From Paraflavitalea devenefica (GTDB lineage Bacteria; Bacteroidota; Bacteroidia; Chitinophagales; Chitinophagaceae): a stretch of DNA of 64,000 bases. Shown here one piece after another: positions 36,612 to 44,905 of the stretch. Where the stretch lies: NCBI RefSeq assembly GCF_011759375.1, contig NZ_JAARML010000002.1:372001-436000 (forward strand). The letters run 5' to 3'. The translations under genes and the position numbers were made by a program. Numbering within the stretch: position 1 is the first letter of the stretch; every line of letters starts with the position of its first letter. The notes under the pieces are model-generated. The model did not search any database. It was given only the letters and a program-made list of their open reading frames with translations, and was not told the origin of the DNA.

Positions 36612-37718
36612 ATGAAACAGTTTCTATCATTCGTAAAAAAGGAGTTCTACCACATCGGGCGCGACAGGCGTACGCTGTTTATCCTGCTGGGTATGCCCAT
36701 TATGCAAATCATCATTTTCGGATTTGCATTGACCAATGAGGTGAAGAACTCCAGGATTGCCATCCTGGACAATGCGCAGGATGTGGCTTCCACAGCCATC
36801 AGCAGTGAACTGGAAGCCAGCCGCTATTTTGATATTGCGCGCGACCTGCATTCCTATAAAGATATTGAAGCTGCCTTTAAGCAAGGGGCCATCAAACTGG
36901 CGGTGGTATTTCCCCAGCAGTTCAACAGCGACCTGCAGCATTTCAATACAGCCCAGGTACAACTGGTGGCCGATGCTTCTGATCCCAACGTGGCCACTAC
37001 GCTAACCAACTATGCTACGTCGGTTATTATGGATTACCAGGACAGGATCACCAATGGCCGGCAATTGCCCTATACCATTAAAACAGAGATGCGGATGTTG
37101 TATAATCCGCAACTGAAAGGCGCCTACAGTTTTGTGCCGGGTGTAATGGCCATGGTGCTGATGCTGGTATGTACGATGATGACTGCCATTACGGTGGTGC
37201 GGGAAAAAGAAACAGGCACGATGGAGATCATGCTGGTATCGCCCGTGCGCCCGATGAAGATCGTAACGGCAAAGGCAGTGCCTTACCTGCTGTTGTCTAT
37301 GATCAATATTACCAGTATCCTGTTGCTGAGTGTGTTTGTGCTGGATGTACCGATCAATGGGAGTTTATTGTTGCTGATTGCAGAAAGTATCTTGTTCATC
37401 CTCACCTCACTGGCACTGGGGCTGCTGATCTCTTCCTCTACCAACTCACAGCAAACGGCCATGTTTATTTCCTTAACGGGATTATTCCTGCCTACGGTGA
37501 TGCTGAGCGGGTTTATGTTCCCGATCGAGAATATGCCTTTAGCCTTACGCATTATATCCAATGTAGTTCCTTCGAAGTGGTATTATGATATTGTGAGGTC
37601 GGTCATGATCAAAGGGCTGGGCATCTCAGCCGTATGGAAAGAAACGCTGATACTGGCAGGTATGACGGTTTTCCTGCTGGCGCTGGCTATTAAGAAGTTT
37701 AAAATAAGACTGGCATGA
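36612..37718 (+). CDS. ABC-2 type permease (YbhS-like)
   Basis: A 368-residue inner-membrane permease: one N-terminal helix (LFILLGMPIMQIIIFGFAL), a large periplasmic loop (about 45-170), then five C-terminal helices with the ABC-2 pattern REKETGTMEIMLVSPVRP preceding TM3. It pairs with the second permease to form the export path. Its stop overlaps the next start by four bases (ATGA). Substrate unknown; YbhFSR homologues export drugs and cations. Confidence 0.9.
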   Translation: MKQFLSFVKKEFYHIGRDRRTLFILLGMPIMQIIIFGFALTNEVKNSRIAILDNAQDVASTAISSELEASRYFDIARDLHSYKDIEAAFKQGAIKLAVVFPQQFNSDLQHFNTAQVQLVADASDPNVATTLTNYATSVIMDYQDRITNGRQLPYTIKTEMRMLYNPQLKGAYSFVPGVMAMVLMLVCTMMTAITVVREKETGTMEIMLVSPVRPMKIVTAKAVPYLLLSMINITSILLLSVFVLDVPINGSLLLLIAESILFILTSLALGLLISSSTNSQQTAMFISLTGLFLPTVMLSGFMFPIENMPLALRIISNVVPSKWYYDIVRSVMIKGLGISAVWKETLILAGMTVFLLALAIKKFKIRLA

Positions 37719-38833
37719 GAACTTTAAAATTCCTGCTGCAGAAAGAGTTCCGGCAAATCTTCCGTGATCCGGCCATCCTCCGCATCCTTTTTGTGATGCC
37801 CCTGGTGCAATTGATGATCCTGCCCCGTGCGGCGGACTATGAAGTGAAGAATATCAAGCTGAGCGTGGTAGATCATGATCATTCAGACTATTCGCGTCAA
37901 CTGGTATCCAAGATCACTGCTTCGGGGTATTTCATATTGAATAATTATACTTCCTCCTATAAGGATGCTATGCATGAAGTGGAAAAAGACCATGCCGACC
38001 TGATCCTGGAAATACCAGCCTCCTTTGAAAAGACGCTGGTAAAGGAAGATGAGGCGCCTTTATTCATGGCGGTGAATGCGATCAATGGGGCCAAGGCCGG
38101 CCTGGGTTCTGCCTATCTGCGTGCCATTATCCAGGATTTTAACCGGGAGATAAGAATGGAATGGATCCAGTTTCCCCGCTTTAATCCTGAACTGAATGTA
38201 GCTGTTACTTCTTCCAACTGGTTCAATCCCTCCCTGAATTACCGTTATTTCATGGTGCCGGGTATCCTGGTGGTATTGGTAACGATGGTAGGCGCTTTCC
38301 TTACTTCTCTGAATATTGTAAAGGAGAAGGAGATTGGCACCATTGAGCAGATCAACGTAACGCCTATCCGCAAATACCATTTCATCCTTGGCAAGCTGAT
38401 CCCCTTCTGGGTGCTGGGTATGGTGGTATTGAGCCTGGGCCTTATACTGGCAAGATTTGCTTATAATGTCATTCCTGCCGGCAGCCTGCTTACCATTTAC
38501 GTATTCGCAGCCGTGTATTTGCTGGCGGTGCTGGGGTTGGGGTTGTTGCTTTCTACCTATACCGCCAATCAGCAGCAGGCCATGTTGCTGTCTTTCTTTA
38601 TCATAATGGTGTTTATCCTGCTGGGCGGTCTTTATACCTCTATTGATAGTATGCCGGCCTGGGCGCAGGCTGTGACCAAGGTAAACCCGGTGGCCTATTT
38701 TGTAGAAGTAATGCGTATGGTGATCCTGAAAGGCAGCAGCCTGGCAGATATCAAACACCAGCTACTGATCGTCTTCGGCTTTGCGGTATTGCTGAATGGC
38801 TGGGCGATCATCAGCTATAAAAAGCGGGCGTAA
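37715..38833 (+). CDS. ABC-2 type permease (YbhR-like)
   Basis: A 372-residue permease of the same fold as its upstream neighbour (one N-terminal helix LFVMPLVQLMIL, periplasmic loop, five helices; KEKEIGTIEQINVTPIRK before TM3). Translation is coupled to the first permease by a four-base overlap. Last gene of the TetR-TolC-HlyD-ATPase-ATPase-permease-permease operon. A weak hairpin (38841-38864) lies between it and the convergent NmrA-like gene. Confidence 0.9.
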   Translation: MRTLKFLLQKEFRQIFRDPAILRILFVMPLVQLMILPRAADYEVKNIKLSVVDHDHSDYSRQLVSKITASGYFILNNYTSSYKDAMHEVEKDHADLILEIPASFEKTLVKEDEAPLFMAVNAINGAKAGLGSAYLRAIIQDFNREIRMEWIQFPRFNPELNVAVTSSNWFNPSLNYRYFMVPGILVVLVTMVGAFLTSLNIVKEKEIGTIEQINVTPIRKYHFILGKLIPFWVLGMVVLSLGLILARFAYNVIPAGSLLTIYVFAAVYLLAVLGLGLLLSTYTANQQQAMLLSFFIIMVFILLGGLYTSIDSMPAWAQAVTKVNPVAYFVEVMRMVILKGSSLADIKHQLLIVFGFAVLLNGWAIISYKKRA

Positions 38834-38856
38834 AAGAAGAGGGGAATAGCGCCTGG

Positions 38857-39690
38857 CTATCCCCATACACCTCCTGCAATAGCTTTTTGAATATAAGTCG
38901 AAAAATCAGTTGCCTTGCGGCCTAAGGCTTTTTCTACACCGTCTGTTACATGCGCATTTCTGCCATCCAGTATTTCTGTGAATAAGTAAGTGAGCAGTGA
39001 TGTGTATACTTTAGGAACATTGTATTCGTCCATCAGGGCTGCATATTCGTCCATAGATATGTGCTGGTATTGGATAGGCTTGCCGGTGGCGCGGGCAATT
39101 TCTGCTATTGCTTCTTTAAAGGTGAGCATGCGCGGTCCGGTTACCTCATACAAGGTGTTGGTGTGATTGTCGGTGGTTAAAGCTGCTATGGCGATCTCTG
39201 CAATATCATCTATGTCAATAAAGGGTTCTCTAACATTAGGTACAGGCAATGCCACATGACCGGCTGCAATGGGGTCGGCGAGATAGCCTTCACTAAAGTT
39301 CTGGCAGAACCAGCTTGCCCTGATGATGGTCCAGTTGAAGTTTGTATTCATAACGATCTGCTCGCACTGTTGTGCCTCCGGTTCACCACGGCCGGACAAT
39401 AAGACCAGTTTCTTTACCCCACTTTTTGCGGCTGCTTTGGTAAAGGCAGTGATGGCTGGGACCGCTTCAGGAACAGCCAGATCTGGCACATAGGCTACAT
39501 ATACTGAATCAATATCCTGCAGGGCGGCTGGCCAGGTAGCCTCGTTGTCCCAGTCGAAAGGAATGGCTGCACCGCGGGAGCCTGCACGTACTGTCCAGCC
39601 ATCTTTGGTAAGGCGGTTAAAAACCCTGCTGCCCGTTTTTCCGGTGCTACCGAGCACCAGTATCCTGTTTGTTTTGTTGCTTGTTGACAT
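38857..39690 (-). CDS. NmrA-like NAD(P)H-binding reductase
   Basis: A 277-residue atypical short-chain dehydrogenase. Rossmann motif RILVLGSTGKTGSRVFNRL near residue 9; no YxxxK catalytic pair is obvious. Other family features: VKKLVLLSGRGEPEAQQCEQIV, TIIRASWFCQNFSEG, VREPFIDIDDIAEIA. Such proteins act as NADP sensors or quinone reductases; the substrate is not readable. Single gene, convergent with the efflux operon. Confidence 0.85.
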   Translation of the reverse strand: MSTSNKTNRILVLGSTGKTGSRVFNRLTKDGWTVRAGSRGAAIPFDWDNEATWPAALQDIDSVYVAYVPDLAVPEAVPAITAFTKAAAKSGVKKLVLLSGRGEPEAQQCEQIVMNTNFNWTIIRASWFCQNFSEGYLADPIAAGHVALPVPNVREPFIDIDDIAEIAIAALTTDNHTNTLYEVTGPRMLTFKEAIAEIARATGKPIQYQHISMDEYAALMDEYNVPKVYTSLLTYLFTEILDGRNAHVTDGVEKALGRKATDFSTYIQKAIAGGVWG

Positions 39691-39787
39691 AGTATTTAAT
39701 TTTCAACAAAGCTATTCCGGGCCGTACGGGGGAAATAGAACAAAACCGACAATGTTGGATGCGCGTAAACAAAGGGATGGTATATGA

Positions 39788-39958
39788 ACTGTTCATTATG
39801 TGAAGCCCTGTTTTCTTTATCTGGCCGATGAATCGGAAGGCAAGCCGTTGCCCACCGGTAAAGGCCCGTTCAGGATCGTGGTGCCGGGTGAAAAGAAACC
39901 TGCCCGCAGCGGTTTCCAGGTTACGGAGCTGGTAGTACGCTTTGGGCGGGATGATTAG
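39788..39958 (+). pseudogene. Remnant of a molybdopterin-dependent oxidoreductase
   Basis: A 56-residue open frame with no ATG start (stop codon at 39785) and a stop at 39956. The translation includes LADESEGKPLPTGKGPFRIVVPGEKKPARS and QVTELVVR, which looks like the C-terminal end of a molybdopterin-binding oxidoreductase domain (GPLRLVVPGEKKPAR type). Only the tail is present; the upstream bases show no continuation. The likely cause is decay or deletion. Assignment is from motif memory. Confidence 0.5.
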
Positions 39959-40017
39959 CCATGGCAGTGATAGCTCCTCATTTATTAATTATTAGTCCAC
40001 CATACCGCTCTCTATTT

Positions 40018-40025
40018 TACATTTG
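40018..40025 (+). promoter_or_regulatory. -7 box for the aldo/keto reductase gene
   Basis: TACATTTG, perfect -7 consensus, 16 bases before the ATG at 40042. TTAG 22 bases upstream is a poor -33. Confidence 0.4.
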
Positions 40026-40041
40026 CGCTCAAACTTGAACT

Positions 40042-41025
40042 ATGGAATACAGACAATTGGGCGAAACAGACCTCCGGTTATCAGCTATTACCTTTGGGGC
40101 CTGGGCGATTGGCGGATGGATGTGGGGTGGGGCCGACAGGAAGGATGCGGTAAAAGCGATACAGGCTTCATATGCAGAAGGTGTTACTTCTATTGATACA
40201 GCGCCGGCTTACGGACAGGGATTGAGCGAAGAGATCGTAGCCGAAGCCATCCAAGGTATACCACGGGATAAAGTGCAACTGCTTACCAAATTCGGTTTGC
40301 GTTGGGACGTGAAAGAAGGGGAGTTCTTCTTCAAAAGCAAAGATGCAGCCGGTAATGACCTCGATATTTATAAGCTGGCTTCCAAAGCCAGTGTGATCAA
40401 AGAATGCGAAGACTGTCTGCGCCGGCTGAAAACAGATTATATTGACCTGTTCCAGATACACTGGGCCGATCCTTCTACTCCCATTGCCGAAACGATGGAA
40501 GCATTGGCCTTGCTGCTGCAGCAGGGTAAGATCAGGGCTGCCGGCGTATGTAATTATGCTGTGGAGCAGATGAAAGAGGCGGAGAAAACCATCAAGCTGG
40601 CTTCTGACCAGGTGCCGTATAGCATGGTGCTGCGCGATATTGAAAAGGAACTGGTGCCTTACGCTTTGGAGCATAAAAAATCCATCATTGCCTACAGTCC
40701 GCTGCAACGGGGCCTGCTTACCGGTAAGATAAAACCGGGTCATAAGTTTGGCGAAGGGGATACCCGGGAGAGCAACCGCTTTTATACACCAGAGAATATC
40801 ACAAAGGTGAATGCCTTCCTGGATACACTAAGACCGCTGGCGGCAGAAAAAAAGGCCAGTCTGGCCCAGGTGGTGATCCGCTGGACGATTGAGCAACCCG
40901 CCATTACCGTAGCCCTGGTAGGCGCCCGGAATGCGGAGCAGGCGGTGCAAAATGCCAAAGCCATCGAAGTAAAACTTTCCAAAGAAGAGATCGGGTTTAT
41001 TAATCAGCAGATCGCAAAAATGTAA
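40042..41025 (+). CDS. Aldo/keto reductase
   Basis: A 327-residue NADPH-dependent TIM-barrel oxidoreductase. The tetrad is visible: Asp and Tyr in SIDTAPAYGQGLSEEI, Lys in LLTKFGLRW, His in FQIHWADPSTP. Cofactor-binding segment at the C-terminus is LVGARNAEQAVQNAKA. It resembles the YajO/PdxI/general stress (perakine-type) AKR groups; the substrate cannot be inferred. Single gene, with a TACATTTG box 16 bases before the ATG and a strong hairpin 22 bases after the stop. Confidence 0.92.
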   Translation: MEYRQLGETDLRLSAITFGAWAIGGWMWGGADRKDAVKAIQASYAEGVTSIDTAPAYGQGLSEEIVAEAIQGIPRDKVQLLTKFGLRWDVKEGEFFFKSKDAAGNDLDIYKLASKASVIKECEDCLRRLKTDYIDLFQIHWADPSTPIAETMEALALLLQQGKIRAAGVCNYAVEQMKEAEKTIKLASDQVPYSMVLRDIEKELVPYALEHKKSIIAYSPLQRGLLTGKIKPGHKFGEGDTRESNRFYTPENITKVNAFLDTLRPLAAEKKASLAQVVIRWTIEQPAITVALVGARNAEQAVQNAKAIEVKLSKEEIGFINQQIAKM

Positions 41026-41047
41026 ATACTGCCTGTTATTAATAGGG

Positions 41048-41082
41048 AGAAGGGTGAATAACATGTTGTTATTCACCCTTCT
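41048..41082. terminator. Perfect 16-base-arm hairpin after the aldo/keto reductase gene
   Basis: AGAAGGGTGAATAACA and its exact complement separated by only TGT. No T-run follows directly (AAAAAGG comes 9 bases later), so it may be a transcript-stabilising hairpin or bidirectional terminator. Confidence 0.6.
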
Positions 41083-41134
41083 GCATTGATAAAAAGGCCC
41101 GTTAACCAGAAAATAACGACCAGATAACATAAGT

Positions 41135-41150
41135 AAATGAATGTTCACTT
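41135..41150. promoter_or_regulatory. TetR operator, copy 1
   Basis: AAATGAA-TG-TTCACTT, one mismatch from a perfect palindrome, immediately before and touching the -7 box TATATTTG (41150-41157). The 20 bases 41131-41150 are repeated with one change at 41769-41788. Confidence 0.7.
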
Positions 41151-41157
41151 ATATTTG
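41150..41157 (+). promoter_or_regulatory. -7 box for the second TetR gene
   Basis: TATATTTG, perfect -7 consensus, eight bases before the ATG at 41166. No TTG was found at -33. Confidence 0.5.
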
Positions 41158-41165
41158 CTGTACGA

Positions 41166-41753
41166 ATGAGAACAAGAGACACTGACAAGGAAGACCTGGT
41201 AAGGCAAAAGGCCATCGAAATGATTGTAAAAGAAGGCCTTGATGGGTTTAGCATGCAAAAGTTGGCCAAAGCGGCCAGTATTTCGCCTGCCACCCTCTAT
41301 ATCTACTATAAGGACAGGGAAGACCTGCTTCTGAAGTTGTGTCTTACGGTGGTGGATGAAATGATCGAGGTCAGCCTGGCGGGATTTGATCCTGAGCTTC
41401 CTTTTGCTGAAGGGATGGCGATCCAGTGGAAGAATCGCCTGGACTATTTTATGCGATACCCGATGGAAATGCAATTTATGGAACAGGTGAGGTATTCACC
41501 CTTGTTTGAAAAGGTGCACGAAGTCATTACTGCCAAATTTGGCAAGGTACTCGGACCCTTCGTCCATAAAGCAATCGTTAATAAAGAATTACGGGAGGTG
41601 CCTTTTGAAGTGTATTGGTCTGTAGCCTTTGCCCCCCTGTACCAGTTAATTAAGTTCCATAACCAGGGTGGCCACAAGAACAAGCATTTTAAGCTTACAG
41701 AAGAAGTGATGCAGCTTGCCCTGGAGATGGTATTAAAAGCCCTGAAGCCTTAA
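41166..41753 (+). CDS. TetR family repressor next to an HMA-like/MFS pair
   Basis: A 195-residue regulator. Helix-turn-helix in residues 10-55: VRQKAIEMIVKEGLDGFSMQKLAKAASISPATLYIYYKDREDLL. The remainder is a helical ligand-binding domain. The same operator flanks the gene on both sides: at 41135 before its own promoter and at 41773 before the next gene, so it probably controls itself and the downstream pair. The ligand is unknown; an efflux MFS substrate is likely. Confidence 0.88.
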   Translation: MRTRDTDKEDLVRQKAIEMIVKEGLDGFSMQKLAKAASISPATLYIYYKDREDLLLKLCLTVVDEMIEVSLAGFDPELPFAEGMAIQWKNRLDYFMRYPMEMQFMEQVRYSPLFEKVHEVITAKFGKVLGPFVHKAIVNKELREVPFEVYWSVAFAPLYQLIKFHNQGGHKNKHFKLTEEVMQLALEMVLKALKP

Positions 41754-41772
41754 AACATTTGCCTGATTAAGT

Positions 41773-41788
41773 AAATGAATGTTCATTT
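41773..41788. promoter_or_regulatory. TetR operator, copy 2
   Basis: AAATGAA-TG-TTCATTT, a perfect 16-base palindrome, 19 bases after the TetR stop and overlapping the first ATG of the next frame (41775). Confidence 0.7.
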
Positions 41789-42047
41789 TAACAATATCAA
41801 CAGTACTCAATCGTCTTCCCGCACAGTGGGACTGCAGGTACTGGTATTCAAGACCAACTTGCGGCATAAGAAAGACCTGCGACAGGTAAGCCCTGTTTTA
41901 AATAGTGCGCCTGGCATTCTGAAATGGAATGTGGACCAGGCGGATGTTGACAAGGTTTTGCGCATTGAAGCCATGCAGTTGACAGAGGAAGACGTGATTA
42001 CACTGGTAACGGGCGCCGGTTTTTGCTGTGAAGCATTGCCCGATTAA
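41775..42047 (+). CDS. Small HMA-fold protein lacking the metal-binding cysteines
   Basis: Up to 90 residues. The core VLVFKTNLRHKKDLRQVSPVLNSAPGILKWNVDQADVDKVLRIEAMQLTEEDVITLV fits a ferredoxin-like heavy-metal-associated domain, but the usual CxxC loop is replaced by basic residues (RHKKD), so metal binding in that way is unlikely. The ATG at 41775 sits inside the operator; the first 17 residues are low-complexity Asn/Ser/Gln. GTG at 41826 may be the true start. Neighbours are TetR upstream and an MFS transporter 23 bases downstream. Role unknown. Confidence 0.7.
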   Translation: MNVHFNNINSTQSSSRTVGLQVLVFKTNLRHKKDLRQVSPVLNSAPGILKWNVDQADVDKVLRIEAMQLTEEDVITLVTGAGFCCEALPD

Positions 42048-42070
42048 TTAAACACTGATAAATTATAGCC

Positions 42071-43366
42071 ATGAATCAGACGACGAAACAAGCCGTTCCA
42101 AAACCGTCCTTCACCCCTTATCAAACACTGGTTGTAGTAATACTGGCGCTGCTCCAGTTTACCATTATCCTGGATTTTATGGTCCTTTCACCGCTGGGTG
42201 TTATCCTGATGAAAGAATTGAGCATAACCCCTGACCAATTTGGGTGGGTAGTATCGGCCTATGCTTTTAGCGCCGGTATTTCGGGTATACTGGCGGCAGG
42301 TTTTGCCGATAAGTATGATCGTAAGAAGCTGCTGGTGATCTTTTACATTGGATTTTTAATTGGCACGGCTTTGTGTGCTTTAGCCAACGACTTCCATTCC
42401 CTGCTGATCGCCCGGATCGTTACCGGATTGTTCAGCGGGATAGTAGGTTCGGCCAGCATGGCCATCGTCACCGATCTATTCCCAGTCCAGATGCGGGGCC
42501 GGGTGATGGGTATTGTACAAATGGCATTTGGCGGCAGTCAGGTAATGGGTATCCCTATCGGTCTGTTGCTGGCCAATGAGCAGGGCTGGCATTTCGCCTT
42601 CTGGCTGATCGTGGTGTTCGGTTTTCTCCTAGGACTTGTGATCGTGTTCTATATGAAGCCAGTTACAGGGCATCTTCAACAGAAAGCAGAAAAAAATCCC
42701 CTGCAACACCTCGCCCACACCATCACAACAAGGCCGTACCTCGTTGGGTTCTTGGGTACTATGCTGCTGGCCACCGGTGGCTTTATGATGATGCCTTATG
42801 CCAGCGCTTTTACAGTTAATAATCTTGGTATCCAGCAAAAAGCATTACCCTGGTTATACTTCATCACCGGGATCTGTTCACTCATTATAATGCCGTTGAT
42901 CGGCAAGCTGAGCGATAAGATAGATAAATACCTGATATTCTGTATAGGTACCGTTATCAGTATGGTCATGATCGGTATTTATACACATCTTGGCGTTATT
43001 TCGTTCACCACGCTGGTTATTATAAATGTCATCATGTTCTCCGGTATTATGTCGCGTATGGTACCGGCCACGGCTTTAACCAGTATTATACCGCAGCCGC
43101 AGGACAGGGGAGCTTATATGAGTATTAATTCTTCTGTGCAACAGGTATCAGGCGGTATTGCCGCTGTACTGGCAGGCTCTATAATTGTAGAAAACCCCAA
43201 TAAGAGTCTGGCCCATTTTGATACCGTAGGCTATGTAACCATGGTAGCCATGGTGATAGCCGCCGTGATCATGTATTTTGTGAACCGGCAGATACAACAG
43301 AAAACGGGCAGCGGGACAAGCACAGGCCTGAAAGCCAAACCGATAGGGGAGGCGCTGGCGACGTAA
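42071..43366 (+). CDS. MFS drug-efflux-type transporter
   Basis: A 431-residue inner-membrane transporter with twelve predicted helices. MFS motif A appears as GFADKYDRKKLLV after TM2; LDFMVLSPLGVILMKELSITPDQFGW is typical of the bacterial DHA1-like proton antiporters. Substrates are not inferable. It lies behind the TetR and HMA-like genes, in the same direction with small gaps, so it is probably under TetR control. Confidence 0.88.
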   Translation: MNQTTKQAVPKPSFTPYQTLVVVILALLQFTIILDFMVLSPLGVILMKELSITPDQFGWVVSAYAFSAGISGILAAGFADKYDRKKLLVIFYIGFLIGTALCALANDFHSLLIARIVTGLFSGIVGSASMAIVTDLFPVQMRGRVMGIVQMAFGGSQVMGIPIGLLLANEQGWHFAFWLIVVFGFLLGLVIVFYMKPVTGHLQQKAEKNPLQHLAHTITTRPYLVGFLGTMLLATGGFMMMPYASAFTVNNLGIQQKALPWLYFITGICSLIIMPLIGKLSDKIDKYLIFCIGTVISMVMIGIYTHLGVISFTTLVIINVIMFSGIMSRMVPATALTSIIPQPQDRGAYMSINSSVQQVSGGIAAVLAGSIIVENPNKSLAHFDTVGYVTMVAMVIAAVIMYFVNRQIQQKTGSGTSTGLKAKPIGEALAT

Positions 43367-43604
43367 CTGGTTGCTTGTTACTGGTTGGCTGGTAAACTGG
43401 CAGCAAAATACCTCCGGAATTAGTTGTGTGTTAAGGAGTAGATAACAGATAGGTTTAATTTTTTTTGTATTCCGGGTTTCGGTAAATTAGGTAATGATTA
43501 TTCCGCGTGGACGCAAAGATGCTGAGGGCTGGTAAACTAACACTTCTCGCTCGCTGCAACTTTGCCTTCCTGCGGCATTTTTTTAACCTAAAAATTGCTG
43601 TCGT

Positions 43605-44003
43605 ATGCTTAAACTTTCAGAACTGCAACCCGGAGACATTGTAATGGCCGAGTATGAAGGCCAGCTGGTGGAAGGAACTGTAAAGGAACTGAACAAAGAA
43701 GACAAAGAGGTGTGCGTGGAAACAGCCGTTCAGGAATTCTGGTTTAAACCCGAACACCTTTTCCCCATCCCGCTATCCGAAGAGCAGTTGTTAAAACTTG
43801 GTTTTCAAAAGGTTGAAAGTGATAACGGTTCTGTTAAGTATAAGAAAGACTCCTTCCGGATCCTGTTACCCACCCAAGGCAATTTCAATGACCTCGAGAT
43901 CTGGTGGCGGGAAGACCGCCGGCACCTGCGCCAGGCCATTCATGTGCATGAGCTTCAGAACCACTACTACCAGATGACCAAAGTAGAGCTCAATCCTGCC
44001 TGA
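43605..44003 (+). CDS. Conserved protein of unknown function (132 aa)
   Basis: A 132-residue cytosolic protein with no signal or membrane segment. The N-terminal part LKLSELQPGDIVMAEYEGQLVEGTVKELNKEDKEVCVE looks like a small beta-barrel or KOW/SH3-like fold. The C-terminal part ends in DLEIWWREDRRHLRQAIHVHELQNHYY. I recall similar orphan proteins in Chitinophagaceae. It is 124 bases upstream of infA and could share its transcription. Function unknown. Confidence 0.7.
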   Translation: MLKLSELQPGDIVMAEYEGQLVEGTVKELNKEDKEVCVETAVQEFWFKPEHLFPIPLSEEQLLKLGFQKVESDNGSVKYKKDSFRILLPTQGNFNDLEIWWREDRRHLRQAIHVHELQNHYYQMTKVELNPA

Positions 44004-44102
44004 TTGTCAATGATTTTATACTTATTTTTGCCTGCTTTTAGGGCCATTCACGGAGGAGGGGAAAATTTTATGTTATTTTTTCTTAAATCCGCGTGATAAT
44101 CC

Positions 44103-44110
44103 TATCTTTG
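44103..44110 (+). promoter_or_regulatory. -7 box for infA and the alpha operon
   Basis: TATCTTTG, perfect -7 consensus, 17 bases before the infA ATG. T-rich bases stand where TTG would be expected. This gives the ribosomal cluster its own promoter. Confidence 0.5.
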
Positions 44111-44127
44111 CGCCTCCTTAAACGAAT

Positions 44128-44346
44128 ATGGGAAAACAACCGCTGATTAAACAAGATGGAGTAATTCTGGAAGCGCTGTCTAATGCGATGTTCAGGGTAA
44201 AGTTGGAAAATGGTCATGAAATATTGGCCACCATCTCTGGGAAAATGCGGATGAATTATATCCGGATATTACCGGGTGATAAAGTGGGAGTGGAGATGAG
44301 CCCGTATGATTTGTCCAGGGGAAGGATCATTTTCAGGTACAAATAA
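44128..44346 (+). CDS. infA: Translation initiation factor IF-1
   Basis: A 72-residue S1-fold protein that binds the ribosomal A site during initiation. Diagnostic sequence: [58 protein letters not shown]. First gene of the alpha operon here, followed by rpmJ after 15 bases. Its N-terminus ([12 protein letters not shown]) differs a little from the usual AKEDVIEMEG form. Confidence 0.97.
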   Translation: MGKQPLIKQDGVILEALSNAMFRVKLENGHEILATISGKMRMNYIRILPGDKVGVEMSPYDLSRGRIIFRYK

Positions 44347-44361
44347 GAAAAAAGAAATATC

Positions 44362-44478
44362 ATGAAAGTTCGTGCATCCATCAAGAAGCGCAGCGCCGAT
44401 TGTAAGATCGTGAGGAGGAAGGGAAGGCTGTATGTGATTAACAAAAAGAATCCGCGCTTCAAGCAAAGACAGGGTTAA
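44362..44478 (+). CDS. rpmJ: 50S ribosomal protein L36
   Basis: A 38-residue basic protein, [20 protein letters not shown] then [18 protein letters not shown]. It is the L36 fold but keeps only one of the four zinc-ligand residues (Cys14), so it is the C-minus, zinc-free form found in many Bacteroidota. Too short for ordinary ORF thresholds. Between infA and rpsM. Confidence 0.96.
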   Translation: MKVRASIKKRSADCKIVRRKGRLYVINKKNPRFKQRQG

Positions 44479-44524
44479 TATTTATTGCCCATCTAAAATC
44501 GTAAATTAAAATTTCAAATCGAAT

Positions 44525-44905
44525 ATGGCTCGTATTGCCGGTGTAGACTTACCAAAGAATAAAAGGGGCGAGATTGGTCTTACCTATATTTTTGGTATTG
44601 GTCGTTCTACTGCTCAGTATATCCTGGGTAAAGCAGGTATTGATTACAACAAAAAGGTGCATGCCTGGAATGATGATGAACTGAATGCTATCCGTAACAT
44701 CATTACCAATGAGTTTAAGGTAGAAGGTCAGTTGCGTTCTGAAGTTCAGATGAGCATCAAACGTTTGCTGGATATCGCCTGCTACCGTGGCTTACGTCAC
44801 CGTAAAGGTTTACCGGTTCGTGGTCAGCGTACCCGTACCAACAGCCGTACAAGGAAAGGTAAACGTAAGACAGTGGCTGGTAAGAAAAAAGCAGCTAAGA
44901 AATAA
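44525..44905 (+). CDS. rpsM: 30S ribosomal protein S13
   Basis: A 126-residue rRNA-binding protein: [29 protein letters not shown], then the C-terminal basic tail [27 protein letters not shown]. It contacts 16S rRNA and the P-site tRNAs in the head of the small subunit. Gene order infA-rpmJ-rpsM is standard. Followed by an unusually long 195-base gap before rpsK. Confidence 0.98.
   Translation: MARIAGVDLPKNKRGEIGLTYIFGIGRSTAQYILGKAGIDYNKKVHAWNDDELNAIRNIITNEFKVEGQLRSEVQMSIKRLLDIACYRGLRHRKGLPVRGQRTRTNSRTRKGKRKTVAGKKKAAKK

Noticed and set aside
38841..38864. GGGGAATAGC / GGCTATCCCC as a terminator for the efflux operon
   Set aside because: The stem has a bulge and no T-run, and overlaps the stop of the convergent gene; left as a weak hairpin.
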